A stretch of 64,000 nucleotides of DNA from Perognathus longimembris pacificus (GCF_023159225.1 NC_063172.1:45079832-45143831), one strand, 5' to 3'; shown: positions 43,726-55,930, counted from the first letter of the stretch. A program made the numbers and translations. Notes: generated from the letters alone by a model not told the origin.

Positions 43726-43852
43726 ATATTGTTATAATTTTCTTTTTGCCTTCTTTCCTCACTACCCTGGCTAGTGTTGATGTTATTTTGGCAGCTCACT
43801 CCAAAGTGAGGTGACCCCCTTATTTTAGGTAGTTTTGGGCTTGCTCAGGAAT
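43647..43852 (+). repeat. 206-bp direct repeat, original position
   Basis: It spans the end of pol and the following leader-like stretch, in the same context as in copy A (about 11464-11671). This is therefore the original, and the copy at 42262-42467 is the duplicate. Confidence 0.9.
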
Positions 43853-44250
43853 ACGGGTATAGCCACCCGACCCTTAGAGCACAGCTGAGAAGTTTATGTA
43901 TTATTTTGTTGCCTACATTTGGATACTAAACACTATACAGCTAATGGTAAGTCTGTATAGCTGAAAGTTAATTTTCAGTTTGCAGTAATCCTGCAGTCCC
44001 TTGGTAAAGTAGTCTAAGGTTATAGGTTCCTGGCTAGGTAAGGTCAACACCCCTGAGTCAGCCTGAAGAAATTACAGAAGATGGATGATCTTCACCCATC
44101 AGCCCCCCTTTTAAACCGAGGGACCAGAGTTATTTTCGGATACTACTTTGGGCTCTACTGGCCCATGCCTTACCTCTATATCATCCCCTAGACATGCAAG
44201 CCATTGAATTGGACAGAATGGAGCCATGATTGGCTCCCAAGGTACCAAAA
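43853..44250 (+). other. ERV 3' interior, env absent
   Basis: It matches copy A up to the polypurine tract. A stretch of about 90 bases present in copy A (around 11958-12045) is missing here. No env domain was seen. Confidence 0.6.
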
Positions 44251-44265
44251 AGAAAAAGGGAGAAA
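44251..44265 (+). other. Polypurine tract of provirus B
   Basis: AGAAAAAGGGAGAAA lies directly before the 3' LTR. Confidence 0.9.
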
Positions 44266-44597
44266 TGAAGTGCCAGACTTTGAAGTCAGGCCCCATTTTA
44301 CCACGTGAACCCCATTTTACCACGTGAACCCCATTTTAGAATCGAACCCTGAGCCAATCAGATTTGTACCTGTGACCTAATCTTGCTTGCTTGAACACCT
44401 GATTGTTGTAACCTTGTTCTTTGCCTTTATAAGCCCTGTGTAATCACAGCTGATCCCTCCTAACCTCCGCTGTGTCGGTGTGTAGGACGAGGCCCGTGTT
44501 GCAGCTCGCTTGAATAAAGTCTTGCCTTGCTTTTGCATTTCAGAATGTCTGAGTCTCGGTGGTCTTCTTGGTGGTGGTTTCATGACTTGGCACAACA
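44266..44597 (+). repeat. 3' LTR of provirus B
   Basis: It is 332 bp, TGAAGTGCC...ACAACA, with two 19-bp CACGTG units, TTTATAAG and AATAAA. It is followed by TGCC, the right copy of the target duplication. Confidence 0.93.
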
Positions 44598-44601
44598 TGC
44601 C

Positions 44602-45568
44602 ATGTTAGGAAGAAGGAAGAGAGATTCATAAAGGAAAAGAGGGCTCCCTCAAGAAGCACAGACAGGAAGCCTTGTGACGTTTCCAGAGGTGGCTGCTGAG
44701 TGGAGGGAGGAAGATGGCAGTGAAATGTAGGAGCTTTGAAAGGCATTTCCCTTCTGCATTTCTAAGGAGAATACTGCGTTTGACAGGACCAGGTCTTGCT
44801 GCATCCCAGTTGCCCAGATTTCCTTTCAACATAGCATGGGGCTTGAATCTATCAAGACATAATGACCTGTCATTATGTCTTCTCTAGGCAGTAACAAAGG
44901 GACCAGAAATACATTTCGTTTATCCAGTGAGTCAGAAAATAGTCTGTCAACAAAAACTAAGGGTGAAAGATTTGTTCCCAGATTAGGAATCAGATACAGC
45001 ATTTGCCGGGTGCTCAATCTAGTAAAGTCTGCAGACTAGCTACATTATTTGTCCATCTATAACAGTTGTGGACAAATAGTCAATGCCTAATCTTATCTCA
45101 TATTGTCTGGGAGAGGGATTCATATGCCTATAAGTAAGTCACATGATCTGTTACTTTCAAAAGTCAACTAAACTTATACATTTGATGTACTTCTTTAATC
45201 ATAATATGGCTCAGGAGCTACAATCTAGTCTTCCTTCTGTTTCTCTAGCTATATCAGAAGCTGTGCGACTGAGTTTTTCTGACTGTCCCTAAGAAGGAAA
45301 TTGTTTTTCTGAATTCTCCATTCCCATTCACCTCTTGGAGGAACACACCTCAAAGGAAAACCTCTGTACGTCAGCATTCACTTCTAAAGCCTATACTGAT
45401 GAAATCGAATGTCCCAAGATACCAGGGACCTCTTTGAGGTGTCCAAGTCTCTACATATGACAGGAACAAAAAGATTTGCTTTCCTTTAAGCCAAATAAGA
45501 TTTTGTCACTTAGGTGACTATAAAAAATAGTGATTTAACAAAACCATCTCTGGCAGTTTTGAGTTTTG
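44602..45568. other. Unique sequence, no gene recognised
   Basis: No exon, RNA gene or named repeat was seen. Short frames of 63-68 codons on the minus strand have no recognisable domain. Confidence 0.35.
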
Positions 45569-45810
45569 TTTTCTGTTTTTGTCAGTCTAGGGCTTGAACT
45601 CACGGCCTGGGCACTGTCCCTGAGCTTTTGTGCTCAAGGCTAGTGCTCCAACACTTAACACCACAGCTCCACGTCTGGTTTTCTGGTGGTTAGTTGAAGA
45701 TAATGAATCTCATGACCCTTTCTGCCTAGGCTGGCTACTGACTTCAGTCCTTAGATCTCAGCCTCCTGAGTAGCTAGGATTCTAGGTGTCAGCCACCAGC
45801 ACCTGGCTAT
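45569..45810 (-). mobile_element. 7SL-like/tRNA-like dimeric SINE
   Basis: The plus strand has 'gtcagtctagggcttgaactcacggcctggg', then 'gctcaaggctagtgctcc' and 'gatctcagcctcctgagtagctaggattctaggtgtcagccacc'. It is complete. Confidence 0.85.
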
Positions 45811-46941
45811 ATTTGGACGTTTATATGTACAAAATGAGTGGAGAAATTTATTTTTTTCTCGGTTTAACATGTCCTATACTTTGATGATTTCCTTAATGAA
45901 AATAATAGAAAACTCAGTTCTAAATGTCTTAAATAATGAAGAGGTTTGATCTACAACAGAGCAAAAGGCACTGATGTAGTTTATCTACAATGTCATCAAG
46001 AACCAGGGTCTTTCTCCAGAGTCTTTGTTGACATTCTGTGAATGTCAACTTCCCCCTCAGCCTTGACACATTATGGCAGACAGACTGTGACTGCAACTTC
46101 AAACATCACAGCTCCATTTCTCAGCCCAAAGACAGGACGTTGAGATGTTCCATCCTGATTTTCACAATAGGAAAAAGGTTGTCTTCTCCTGGGAGCTGGC
46201 AAGAGACTATCCACACATTTTTATTGGCCCAAAATGTGTCCTACACCCATTTCTAACCCAATAACTGGCATGGAAACTGGAATTAATCAAGATTCCATCC
46301 CCCAAAGCACAGATGACAAATAACTAAAAAGTGGTTTTGAAGGACTCTTGAGACCTTCAAAAATGTGATTGGCCTGGGATTTCCACTACTGAAACCGTTC
46401 TTCTGGCATCTGAAACATAAGTCTTGAATTCAATGGAATCTGGTGGTAACTGAGGGTGTGGGAGGAAAGAATGGCCAGACACCAGGAACAAAGTTTCAGT
46501 TAGATGGGCGGATTAAGTTCTGGAAATGTATTTACAGCATAATGAAAACTGATAATTTATTGGATACTTGAAAATTGTTAGGAGAGTAGATCTTAATTAT
46601 TCTCATTACAAAAATAATGTATAACATGGTGATAAGTGTTCATTGCTTTAATCATTCCCCAATGTATACCTACATCAAACTTTGTATCCAATGGAAAAAA
46701 AATAAAGGGCGGGGGAGGGGAAAAACTTATTCATTGAAAAAATACAAATAAATCCCTTAAAACTTCAAACCCTCCTGTGGTATACCCTATTTATTCATCA
46801 GTCTGTTCATGGCTGATGCAAAATATCCAAGAGAGAAGAAGTTTAGAAGAAGACAAATTTTGGTTTGGGTTTTGGCTCATAGTTTCAGTCCATGATTCCA
46901 GGCCAGTAGTGAGGCAGAGCCTCATGGTGGAAGTGTGTGAT
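45811..46941. other. Unique sequence, no gene recognised
   Basis: Nothing recognisable apart from an A-rich/G-rich stretch (46693-46722). Confidence 0.35.
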
Positions 46942-46957
46942 AGAACAGAGCTGTTCA

Positions 46958-47149
46958 GGCTGGGGATATGGCCTAGTGGCGAGAGAGCTTTCCTCATATA
47001 CATGAGGCCCTGGGTTCGATTCCCCAGCACCACATATACAGAAAACGGCCAGAAGTGGTGCTGTGGCTCAAGTGGCAGAGTGCTAGCCTTGAGCAAAAAG
47101 GAAGCCAGGGACAGTGCTCAGGCCCTGAGTCCAAGGCCCAGGATTGGCC

Positions 47150-47175
<26 letters not shown>
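46958..47175 (+). mobile_element. IDL-Geo-type dimeric SINE, young copy
   Basis: Both monomers are complete, with a tail of about 27 A. The perfect 16-bp target duplication AGAACAGAGCTGTTCA lies at 46942-46957 and 47176-47191. The copy differs little from those at 60.4 and 32.9 kb. Confidence 0.95.
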
Positions 47176-47180
<5 letters not shown>

Positions 47181-47191
47181 AGAGCTGTTCA

Positions 47192-47620
47192 ACACATGAT
47201 CACCAGAAAGCCCCCCTGGGGCAAAACACAACCCCACAACCCACAAGGACATAATCCAAGTGCTAGATCATTTCTTCCAGCTAAGGCCCCCATCTCCTGA
47301 AATTTCCAGAAACTTCCAAAATGGTGCCAGCAGAACCAAGCCTTTAACACATGAGCCTGAGCCGTATTCAAAACACAACACATGCAAAGCTCCTAGTTGC
47401 TCCTTTGAGACTTTTTTAAAATGAGCATTATTCATTTGAAAGGAGTCACACATTATCTCCCCACATCCTCTGCTGTAAATATTCCTTTATGTAACTTAGC
47501 AATAGGCAAATGGGGACCAGTAGGTGTCATTCTGCTTCCCAGCTGGCTGCATGCTTCATAAACAACCCTGTTAGGCACATGACAATGTATTGGACTTAAA
47601 GTTTAACAAATCAATAAGTA
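47192..47620. other. Unique sequence, no gene recognised
   Basis: No repeat or exon was recognised. Confidence 0.35.
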
Positions 47621-47866
47621 AATTTTGTTGTTGTTGGTTTTTTGTGCCAGACATGGGACTTGAACTTAAGGCCTGCGCACTGTTCCTAAGCTCTTTTGCT
47701 CAAAGCTAGTGCTCTACCACTTGAGCCAAATCTCTACTTCCAGCTTTTTGCCAGAAGGTAAGCATCTCATGGGCTTTCCTGCCTGAGCTAGCTTCAAACT
47801 GCAATCCTCAGATCACAGCCTCCTAAGTAGCTAGGATTACAGTCATGAACCACTAGCACCTGACAA
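47621..47866 (-). mobile_element. 7SL-like/tRNA-like dimeric SINE
   Basis: The plus strand reads 'gccagacatgggacttgaacttaaggcc', 'ctctaccacttgagccaaatc' and 'tcctaagtagctaggattacagtcatgaaccactagcacctg'. It is complete. Confidence 0.85.
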
Positions 47867-48925
47867 TGAGTAAGCTTTATAATCTGCATTGCATAAAGCA
47901 GAAAATTAAAGCTTCGAGAGATTGTCATTTGCTAAGACCACAGCCTTTTAAGTATAAACAAGATTCAAACTTAATTATTTCTTATTCCAGAAGCCATGTT
48001 TCACTAATGTTGCATTTCTGGAAGACAGCCAGACATTCATACATTTCATTTGGCAAATAAGAAATGGGCACCTACTATTTGTGTGACCTCCTGCTAGGCA
48101 GGTTAGAGAGTTACATGCATTGAATCTCATAGATTTCAGTCACTGGGTGGCGTGGCTAGAAGATAATTACTTACAAATATATAATTATGAATGATGATAA
48201 GTGTGACAAGGGAGAATGACAAGGCAAGTTTACCTGCCCTAATTTAACCCTTCCCAGCCATGAAATATCCAAAAAAGATAACCTCTTCCTGGTAGCCACC
48301 ATGACCATGAAGTAAATTAAACAGTAAGTTTCGTACCAGGTGGTGACTTACAATAAAAGCAAGATCAAACGAGTTTCTGTTATACATACTGTGAAAGAAA
48401 ATTATCCCCGAATGTAGGCAGAATGTTATGGTGTAATGTGATTAAGCTACTCCATTCAAGAAGTAATTACCATTCCTGATCAATTGCATAAGCTATTTTG
48501 TGATCGCCTTTAATGAGTTCAAGAGTTCTTTCTAGGAAATTTCCTATGCCAGATCATTGCCCCCTTCCCAGTTTTACAGCCTACACTCTCCTTCTCCCTG
48601 AGTCCCAGAGCTGCTATATGGGCTGCAGATATGAGCTCCCTGGTCTTCCAGTTTAAGTTGAATTTAGCCAAAAGGAGATTGGAGGGCACATAGCAAGGAA
48701 TGGAGTTGGGACCACATCCCCTGACTCTCTCCCTTGCACAGATGCTGCCATATCCTGCCACTGAGGACCTTCCATGTAACTCCCTTCTTTGGGTTTATGC
48801 ACCAGCTCCTTTCCTATCACCCTGTGGTTCTCAGAGTAGGAAATGCTCCCCCTGTGGCTAGTCCTGAGAACTACACTTCCAAACTGCACACACCCTCTTC
48901 AATTAGTGTCTTCACACTACTCAAG
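47867..48925. other. Unique sequence, no gene recognised
   Basis: Around 48060-48130 there is a short L2/MIR-like phrase ('gcacctactatttgtgtgacctcctgctaggcagg'). Otherwise nothing could be named. Confidence 0.35.
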
Positions 48926-48936
48926 GAAAATGAGCC

Positions 48937-49733
48937 CTTTATCATTTATCATGTCCCACTGTGTTTCTTTTTTTTTTTTTTTGGCCAGTCCTGGGGCTTG
49001 GACTCAGGGCCTGAGCACTGTCCCTGGCTTCTTTTTGCTCAAGGCTAGCACTCTGCCACTTGAGCCACAGCGCCACTTCTGGCCATTTTCTGTATATGTG
49101 GTGCTGGGGAATCCAACCCAGGGCCTCATGTATATGAGGCAGGCACTCTTGCCACTAGGCTATATCCCCAGCCCCTCTGTGTTTCTTTTTATCATCCCGT
49201 GTTTACTTGTAGATTTATAGACACATTCTAGCTACCACAAATGAGGAAAACCAGGCAACCCATGTTTCTCTGGGTCTGTCTTATTTTGCTTAATATAATT
49301 GTTTCCAAGTCTTTCCATTTCCTTACTAATGGTACAGGTTGAGACCAAAAAGGATAATCTTATGAGGGGAACACAAAGGCACAATATCTGTGTGTTTCTG
49401 ATCATATAAAATAATATTTTCAAAATGAGCTACAGGAAATGGAAACAAGAAGGGTTTTGGTTGCTGTTTTGGTTTATTTTTATTTTGTGTATCTGTCTTT
49501 CGCAGGGTCAAGTGGGACAAAAATGGTGGGACAAAGGGTGAACAAATGCTGCAGTGGTACTCACTAGACACTATGTTGAAAACTAACTATACAACTTGTG
49601 GGTAGGGATGGGAGGGAAAAACTGGGAGAGACCAAAGGGTGACACTGTTCAAAAAGAAATGTACTATAAATTTAACTATAACCCTTTATACAGCACCTTT
49701 ACAATAGCAATAAAAATGCAAAAAACAAAACAA
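48937..49733 (+). mobile_element. Twin-primed L1 3' end, with a nested SINE
   Basis: It is flanked by GAAAATGAGCC (48926-48936 and 49734-49744). From 48937 to about 49340 the L1 tail is on the minus strand ('catgtttctctgggtctgtcttattttgcttaatataattg'). From about 49350 it is on the plus strand and ends in an A-rich tail. That is a 5' inversion. A minus-strand IDL-Geo SINE interrupts the inverted part. Confidence 0.75.
48971..49176 (-). mobile_element. IDL-Geo-type dimeric SINE inside the L1
   Basis: It is a complete minus-strand copy with a T run, flanked by CTGTGTTTCTTT (48959-48970 and 49177-49188) as the target duplication. It inserted after the L1. Confidence 0.92.
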
Positions 49734-49744
49734 GAAAATGAGCC

Positions 49745-50701
49745 TTTTTCTTTCTACCAAGATCTTGACACATATCCACTAACTGATTATCCACCTTGAC
49801 AGTTGCTTATCAACCATGGAGCCATCTCCCAGACTGTCTACTTGTCTTTATTTACTAAATGTAATCTTATAGTAATTTATTTACCTTCCTTTTGGTTTTC
49901 CTAAAAAAAAAAGAGTCTGCATCAAGTAAGGAATATTTAAGTTAGTTTGCTCATAAACCTCTTCTCTAACAGCAAGTTTGAGAAATATCTTTGGTATATG
50001 CTGATAATTAATTTTCTAAGAAGTTTCTTTAATGAACACAATGAAAGTTGTACAGTTTTATGTAAACTCAATGAAGTCTTTTTAAATACTGGGAGAAAAA
50101 TACATACATACATACATACATACATACATACATACATACATACTGGGAGAGATTCCCTGGTGAACATTTCTTGAAAGCACATGTGGAAATCAGCATGTGA
50201 ATCTACACAGAGTGTTGGCCTTGTTGGAGCTGTTTAGGATCATGAAGTTACATGCAAACACATCATCTTACCTGAGACTTGAACATGGCAGATTTTGGAA
50301 TGCCTGGAAGGAGAGGGGAACATGGGTGGCAACGCCTGATTCTCTTCAGATACTGACACATGGCTGTAATGTGTTGACACAAAAGTGGAAGCAACCAAAC
50401 AATGGTTCTAGAAAATCCACATGTTCAACAACCTTCATTTGATCAATGAAAAACTATTCTAGCTAGCCATGCACTATATTAATCAATTCCTCTAAGGTAG
50501 ATCAAAGGTAAGGAATGCTAAAGCCTGCCTGGGTAAGAGCTATCTCGAGAGTACAGACTTTATTTAGAATTAAAATGCTAAAACTATCCTTCAGCATATA
50601 ATTTCGCATGACTTTACTTCAGATACTAACTAAATACCTACATAATAGATAAGAACAATCCATACTGATTTTTTTGTGGAAATTTTTTAAAGGGAGATTA
50701 G
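49745..50701. repeat. Unique sequence with a (CATA)n microsatellite
   Basis: The microsatellite is at 50101-50143 (about 11 CATA units). The rest has no recognisable exon or repeat. Confidence 0.6.
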
Positions 50702-50915
50702 GTTTTTGTGTTTTTGCTAGTACTGAGGTTTTAATTCAGGGTCTTAAACTTGTTTGACTGGTGCTCCACCACTTAAGCTATTCCTCCAGTCCAACTTTTT
50801 GCAGGATATGGAATCTCTTGGATTTTCTACCTGGACTGCCTTTGAACTCTGATCCTCTGTATCTCAGCCTCCTGTGCAGCTGGGAGTATAGGTGTGAGCC
50901 CCTGGCATCTAGCTT
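50702..50915 (-). mobile_element. 7SL-like/tRNA-like dimeric SINE, diverged
   Basis: The plus strand has 'gctagtactgaggttttaattcagggtc', 'ccaccacttaagctattcctccag' and 'tatctcagcctcctgtgcagctgggagtataggtgtgagccc'. Both monomers are present but old. Confidence 0.75.
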
Positions 50916-51182
50916 ACATATCGAAGTGTTTCTAAATTATAGACAAGATAACAGTTAAAATCCTTGAGCAGATATAAAGCTGGCTCCATTCCTTTTTCAT
51001 TTGTATACAAAGTACATTATTGTCTTGTTATACTACTCCTATAAGAGAAAACTCACATAAAACAGTAATATAAAGTTACCATAAAATACCATTGTACTAC
51101 AGAAAGGCTTTTACATTTACAATCTCTACAATTCCAACTACTCTATAAACTATCTTTTAAATTCTAAAAATAATCCATGTTT

Positions 51183-51385
51183 ATTTCTTTCTGAAGTACT
51201 GGGGATTGAACCCAAGGGCCTTGAATATGCTAGACAAATATTCTAGCACTGAGCTATATCTCCAGTCCCTGGTTCGTTGAGACAGAGTCTCAATATGTAG
51301 CCCAGGCTGATGTGGTACTTGTGATCTTCCTACCACTACCTCCTGAGTACTGGGATTACAGACCTGAACCATCACACCTGGCTTG
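51183..51385 (-). mobile_element. B1-like plus ID-like composite SINE
   Basis: On the plus strand an ID-like part ('ctggggattgaacccaagggcc', 'gcactgagctatatctccagtcc') is followed by a B1-like part ('gagacagagtctcaatatgtagcccaggctg', 'tcctgagtactgggattacagacc'). It is an older type than the IDL-Geo dimers. Confidence 0.8.
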
Positions 51386-53909
51386 TTCATAATTATATTC
51401 TGTATTCCTGTTGTCACCTCAGTGGAATGCTATTTCTCCTTGATTTACCATTTCCTTGTGTTGGGATAACAGTTTAAATAATTTGTGGAAGTGCTCAGGT
51501 GATCCAGAAACATTTTCTTTTGACTGAGAAGGCCTATCTTCAGAACTGCCTCACACAGAAGTGATACTCTTGCATCCTGACTCAAGCAGAAGTACAAAGG
51601 GTCCAGTGTTGTTCCTATTTGTTTATTATTAAGCAACTCATAGGAGCATAACACTGAGGCTGACCTGAGAGCCCCAGAAAGGTAGAAAGCTGTACTCACC
51701 TGGCTGATGAATTACTGGTGGATATTCAGTTTTGAAAGCAAGAGTATGTTTTCAAGATACTTACCTATTAGTGGCCCATGGCTTGAAAATGCTAGATAGA
51801 ATGCAATTTCTTAGGTACTAAAGCAGCTCTCAATAGATTTTCTTTTCTAAGGCTGGTCCAACCCACTACCATTATTTCCAAATGACTATCCCTGGAGTTT
51901 TGTTGAGAAAGAATTTCATTCTATTATATGAAAGAAAAGGACAATTAGATGCCTGTAAACACCACAGAAACTCTTCATTGAAATGGTGTGTATTGTAAGA
52001 TTCATGTGTACTGTCCTCTAGTGAAAGATATTGCAAAGAGGAATTTAATTGTTTTTAGATCTTTACTTTGTAAAACATTAAAAAAAATTACTGCAGACAT
52101 TCTATGTGCAAGTTAGGATCTATTAACTGACTTGGAAAAAAAATCAACTAGCAAGAGGGAGAAGAGGAAGAAGAAGAGGGCAAAGAGGGAGAAGTGGAAC
52201 CTATGGTGATTTTTTTTCCCAAGTACAGAAGAGGATGAAAAGCCAAAGAGGTACAGTGAAGAAGCCTATGGTCAAGCGGATCTCACATGCTGAGTTAGAC
52301 ATGAGCTTGGGACAAATCCCCAGAGAAGGGTTCAAGGAAATCTGAAGGCTTGTGATCTCGGATGGTAGTAGTCTGGGTTTCTTTGAAATCGCTGCAATTA
52401 TCTCATCCTCTTTCTTTCGTGTGTTAGGTGTCTCAGCCTCCTCTTCGACTGTGGGCGGGCCTGTCACTGCATCAGCTAATACCATCACTGTCTCTGTCTC
52501 ACATCTGAAGCTGGGCTGGAAAATGTCAGTCGGATTCCACCTGGCTTGGGTTGGAATGTTTGTTCAGGGGGATTCTAGTAACCACACAAGAAGAAATCAG
52601 AGGGCTCAAAGGTTCCCCCATGTCAGGTTAGGCCACTCCTGCTCTACTATTTCAATTAAAGAGATAAGTAGTGGTGAAAGTCAAACAAAGGAGATGTTAT
52701 CATGGCCGTGCTGCCAGGGGGGAACAAGAGACTATGCCTTTAGGCACACATCCAGGGTACTGATCTGAGCTTTGGGTTTAAATACAGAAAGAATTGGAGC
52801 AATTAGTGAGAAGTCTGAAAAATATAGTAGTCCAAACTGGGGTATGTGGCCAGATGCATGGTGCTCCAATCTCAGGATAGGTACATCAGGGCTTTGTTTC
52901 TGTAAGAAAGCCCACAGTGCCTAGGGAGGAGATATGACTCTGGTCACGGTAATTTTACTGTTTTGCCTGGAACCCTCAGTGACAGCAAGAGAGAATGGCT
53001 CAGAGCAGAGCAGTGAAGCAAAGTGGAGGCCGAGATGCTGACTTTTCTCCTACTTGCAGGTACCCCTTGGACAGTGGCAGCCCAAATGAAGAATCAGTGC
53101 TTTTCTGTGTACTTGTTGTAGCATCAGCTGCCAGCCGTGCATGGAGCCTGCTTGCATGTTCTGTCCAATAAACCTTGCTGCTCATTGTGTCCTCAACAGA
53201 CATCTGACTACAAGATGTGTTTGATATCCAGTGAGAACCGCCCAGCCCAGGCCTTCCTGAAATTTTGGCCCAGGGAACCCAGAATGAGGACAAATTCACT
53301 AACAGGAGAGCTAAGACAGAATTCTACAAACCTTCAAACTTCGAGAGCTCCTTTAATGAAGCCTCAAAAATGTAAGGCTCTGAACGTATTGGCAGGCTCT
53401 GACAAACTATCTTAACGACAGTGGAACCTTCTTTTCTTTCTCAAGATAGTTAACTATCTTATCCCCCAGACATTCAAATAAACTCAATTAAGTCACCCCT
53501 TAACTGTACTTCCTCACATCTTGCATTCCCAGAATTGAGCACCAACATATTTTCTCAAAAGATATAGGTTTGAGATGTAAAGGGAAAAAAATCTAAAAAC
53601 AACATTGTGTGGTTTTTATTACAAAGGGAATCAAATCCTCCTTAATTGCTCCTGAGCTAAATCGTGTTAATTTTTTTTCTCACTAATAACAGTTTTACTC
53701 CTCAGGGTTTCACTAGCTGTGAATTAGATTCTGTTGTGACTCATGTAGGGTGTGGGTAGCAGCTGAAGACTTTCTAGAAGAGTAACTTACTACAGGAGAA
53801 ACATCCCCAGGGATTTGGGGAACACACATTGGCACAGTTACAAAAGTGAGCCAGGGTTCAGTCCACAGGCAACTCTGGAATGAACGGGGGTGAGGGTCAG
53901 CAGCAGGTA
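51386..53909. other. Mostly unique; purine tract; no gene recognised
   Basis: A GA-rich tract lies at 52144-52198. Around 53160-53175 'gtccaataaacc' followed by 'tgtcctcaaca' looks a little like an LTR end, but no matching start or flanking repeat was found. Frames of up to 138 codons have no domain. Confidence 0.35.
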
Positions 53910-53913
53910 GACA

Positions 53914-54249
53914 TGTTGTGCCAAGTCGCAAGACCACCACCAAGAAGACCACCGAGACTCAGACATTCCGAAATGCAAAAGCAAGGCAAGACTTTATTCA
54001 AGCGAGCTGCAACTTGGGCCTCGTCCTACCCACCAACACAGCAGAGGTTAGGAGGGAGCCCTGAGCTGTGATTACACAGGGCTTATAAAGGCAAAGAACA
54101 AGGTTACAACAGTCAGGTGTTCAAGCAAGCAAGATTAGGACACAGGTACAAATCTGATTGGCTCAGGGTTCGATTCTAAAATGGGGTTCACGTGGTAAAA
54201 TGGGGTTCACATGGTAAAATGGGGCCTGACTTCAAAGTCTGGCACTTCA
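53914..54249 (-). repeat. Solo LTR of the A/B ERV family
   Basis: It is 336 bp. On the minus strand it begins TGAAGTGCC and ends ACAACA, with two 19-bp U3 units (one CATGTG, one CACGTG), TTTATAAG and AATAAA. GACA flanks both sides (53910-53913 and 54250-54253). It arose by recombination between the two LTRs of a provirus. Confidence 0.95.
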
Positions 54250-54389
54250 GACAGAGATGAAATAAGCTGGAAAATAAGCTTTGTAAGGAGTGGGCTAGAG
54301 AAGAAGTCCATGATCATTACAAATTTCTTTTACTTGGCCTAAGAGGATGGCAGGAGCATAGAATTATTGAGTTGATCTTGGGGCTTGGT

Positions 54390-55930
54390 GATAGGCTAGG
54401 GTCTTCTTTGAGTTTTCTACATATGGCTACCCAGTTTTCCCAGAACCAGTAGTTGAAGAGGCTATGTTTTTTCCATTGTATGTCTTTAGCTCCTTTGTCA
54501 AATATCAGCTGACTGTAAGAGTGCGGTTTTATTTCTGGGTCTTCAATTCTATTCCATTGGTCTTCAGGTCTGTTTTTATACCAATACCCGGTAGGCTGTT
54601 TTTGTTATGATGGCTCTATAACAGAGCTTGAAATCTGGTATTGTGATACCTTCTGCATTGCTTTTTTAGCCTAGAATTGTTTTGGCTATTCTAGGTCTTT
54701 TGCTGTTCCATATAAATTTATGGGTTGCTTTCTCTATTTCAGTGAAGAATGTAGCTGGGATCTTGATGGGGATTGCATTGAATTTGTATAACAATTTGGG
54801 CAATATGTCCATTTTCACTATATTGATTCTGCCTACCCATGCGCATGGGAAGTCTTTCCATCTCCTTGTGTCTTCTTTGATTTCCCTTATTAGATTTTTA
54901 TAGTTCTTATTAAATAGGTCCTTCACGTCTTTAGTTAGGTTGATCCCTAGGTAATTTATTCTTTTTTTTAGCTATTGTAAATGGTATTATTTCCATAATT
55001 TCCTTTTCTGCTTGTACATTGCTGGTGTACAGAAAAGTTGCTGACTTTTGTGGATTGATTTTGTATCCTGCTACTTTGCCAAAATGGTTTATTAGGTGTA
55101 GGAGTTTGGGGACTGAGTTTTTTGGGTCCTTCAGATATAAGATCATGTCATCTGCAAATAGGGATAGTTTGATTTCTTCTTTGCCGATGTGGATCCCTTT
55201 GATGTCCTCCTCTTGCCTTATTGCTATGGCTAGGGATTCTAGCACTATGTTGAAAAGAAGTGGGAAGAGTGAGCATCCTTGTCTTGTTCCTGAGTTTAGG
55301 GGGAATGATTTTAGTTTCTCCCCATTTAATATGATATTAGCAGTTGGTCTGTTGTATATGGCTTTTATTGTTTTAAGGAATGTTCCATCTATTCCTGTTC
55401 TCTCCAGAGCTTTTAATAAGTATGGATGTTGTATTTTGTCAAAGGCTTTTTGGGCATCGACTGAGATAACAATGTGATTCTTGATTTTAGTTCTGTTTAT
55501 GTGGTGAATTACGTTGATTGATTTACGGATGTTGAACCATCCTTGTGTCTGTGGGATGAAGCCTATTTGGTCATGATTCATAATTTTCTTGATCAGTTTC
55601 TGGAACCTGTTAGCTAATATTTTATTGAGGAGTTTTGCGTCTGTGTTCATTAGTGATATTGGTCTGTAGTTCTCTTTTTTTGTTAGGTCTTTGCCTGGTT
55701 TGGGGATGAGTATAATATTAGAGGGAGAATTCCCAGACTCATTCTATGAAGCTGTTTCTATTTCGCGGAAGAGTTTGAGGAGTATTGGTATTAGCTCCTC
55801 ACTAAAGGTTTTATAGAAGTCACTGGTGAATCCATCTGAGCCTGGGCTTTTCTTTGTTGGGAGACTCTTGATTACCCCTTGTATCTCACTGTAAGTTATT
55901 GGTTTATTTAGTTGATTTATAAATAAAAGA
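54390..55930 (-). pseudogene. L1 ORF2 fragment with reverse transcriptase core
   Basis: It matches the L1 ORF2 protein from within the reverse transcriptase domain towards the C-terminal part. A 239-codon frame (55650-54931) has the catalytic motif FADDMILY and '[12 protein letters not shown]'. A 66-codon frame upstream (55944-55744) has '[13 protein letters not shown]'. An 86-codon frame downstream (54926-54666) has '[27 protein letters not shown]'. Frames are split by shifts and stops. Neither the 5' part nor the usual 3' UTR with A tail is present. Confidence 0.9.

Larger units (their letters stand above)
39502..44597 (+). mobile_element. ERV provirus copy B (gammaretrovirus-like, non-autonomous)
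   Basis: Two LTRs (337 and 332 bp) enclose 4.4 kb and are flanked by TGCC (39498-39501 and 44598-44601). In order it holds a tRNA-Pro-type primer site, a leader, a 26-codon gag start, non-coding sequence with an embedded SINE, a 206-bp block duplicated from its own 3' region, a degraded pol 3' end with integrase, an env-less 3' interior and a polypurine tract. By eye the LTRs differ at about 8-9 positions plus small indels. It is thus younger than copy A, and the two are separate integrations of one family. Confidence 0.94.

Noticed and set aside
50101..50143. CRISPR-like regular repeat
   Set aside because: It is a plain (CATA)n microsatellite with no spacers, and this is mammalian DNA.
53040..53230. 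Another LTR, from 'gtccaataaacc' and 'cctcaaca'
   Set aside because: No TG start, TATA box or flanking duplication could be found. The words alone are too weak.
54931..55650. Active L1 reverse transcriptase
   Set aside because: The FADD motif is intact, but the frame is cut on both sides, and the endonuclease part, 5' UTR and 3' UTR are absent.
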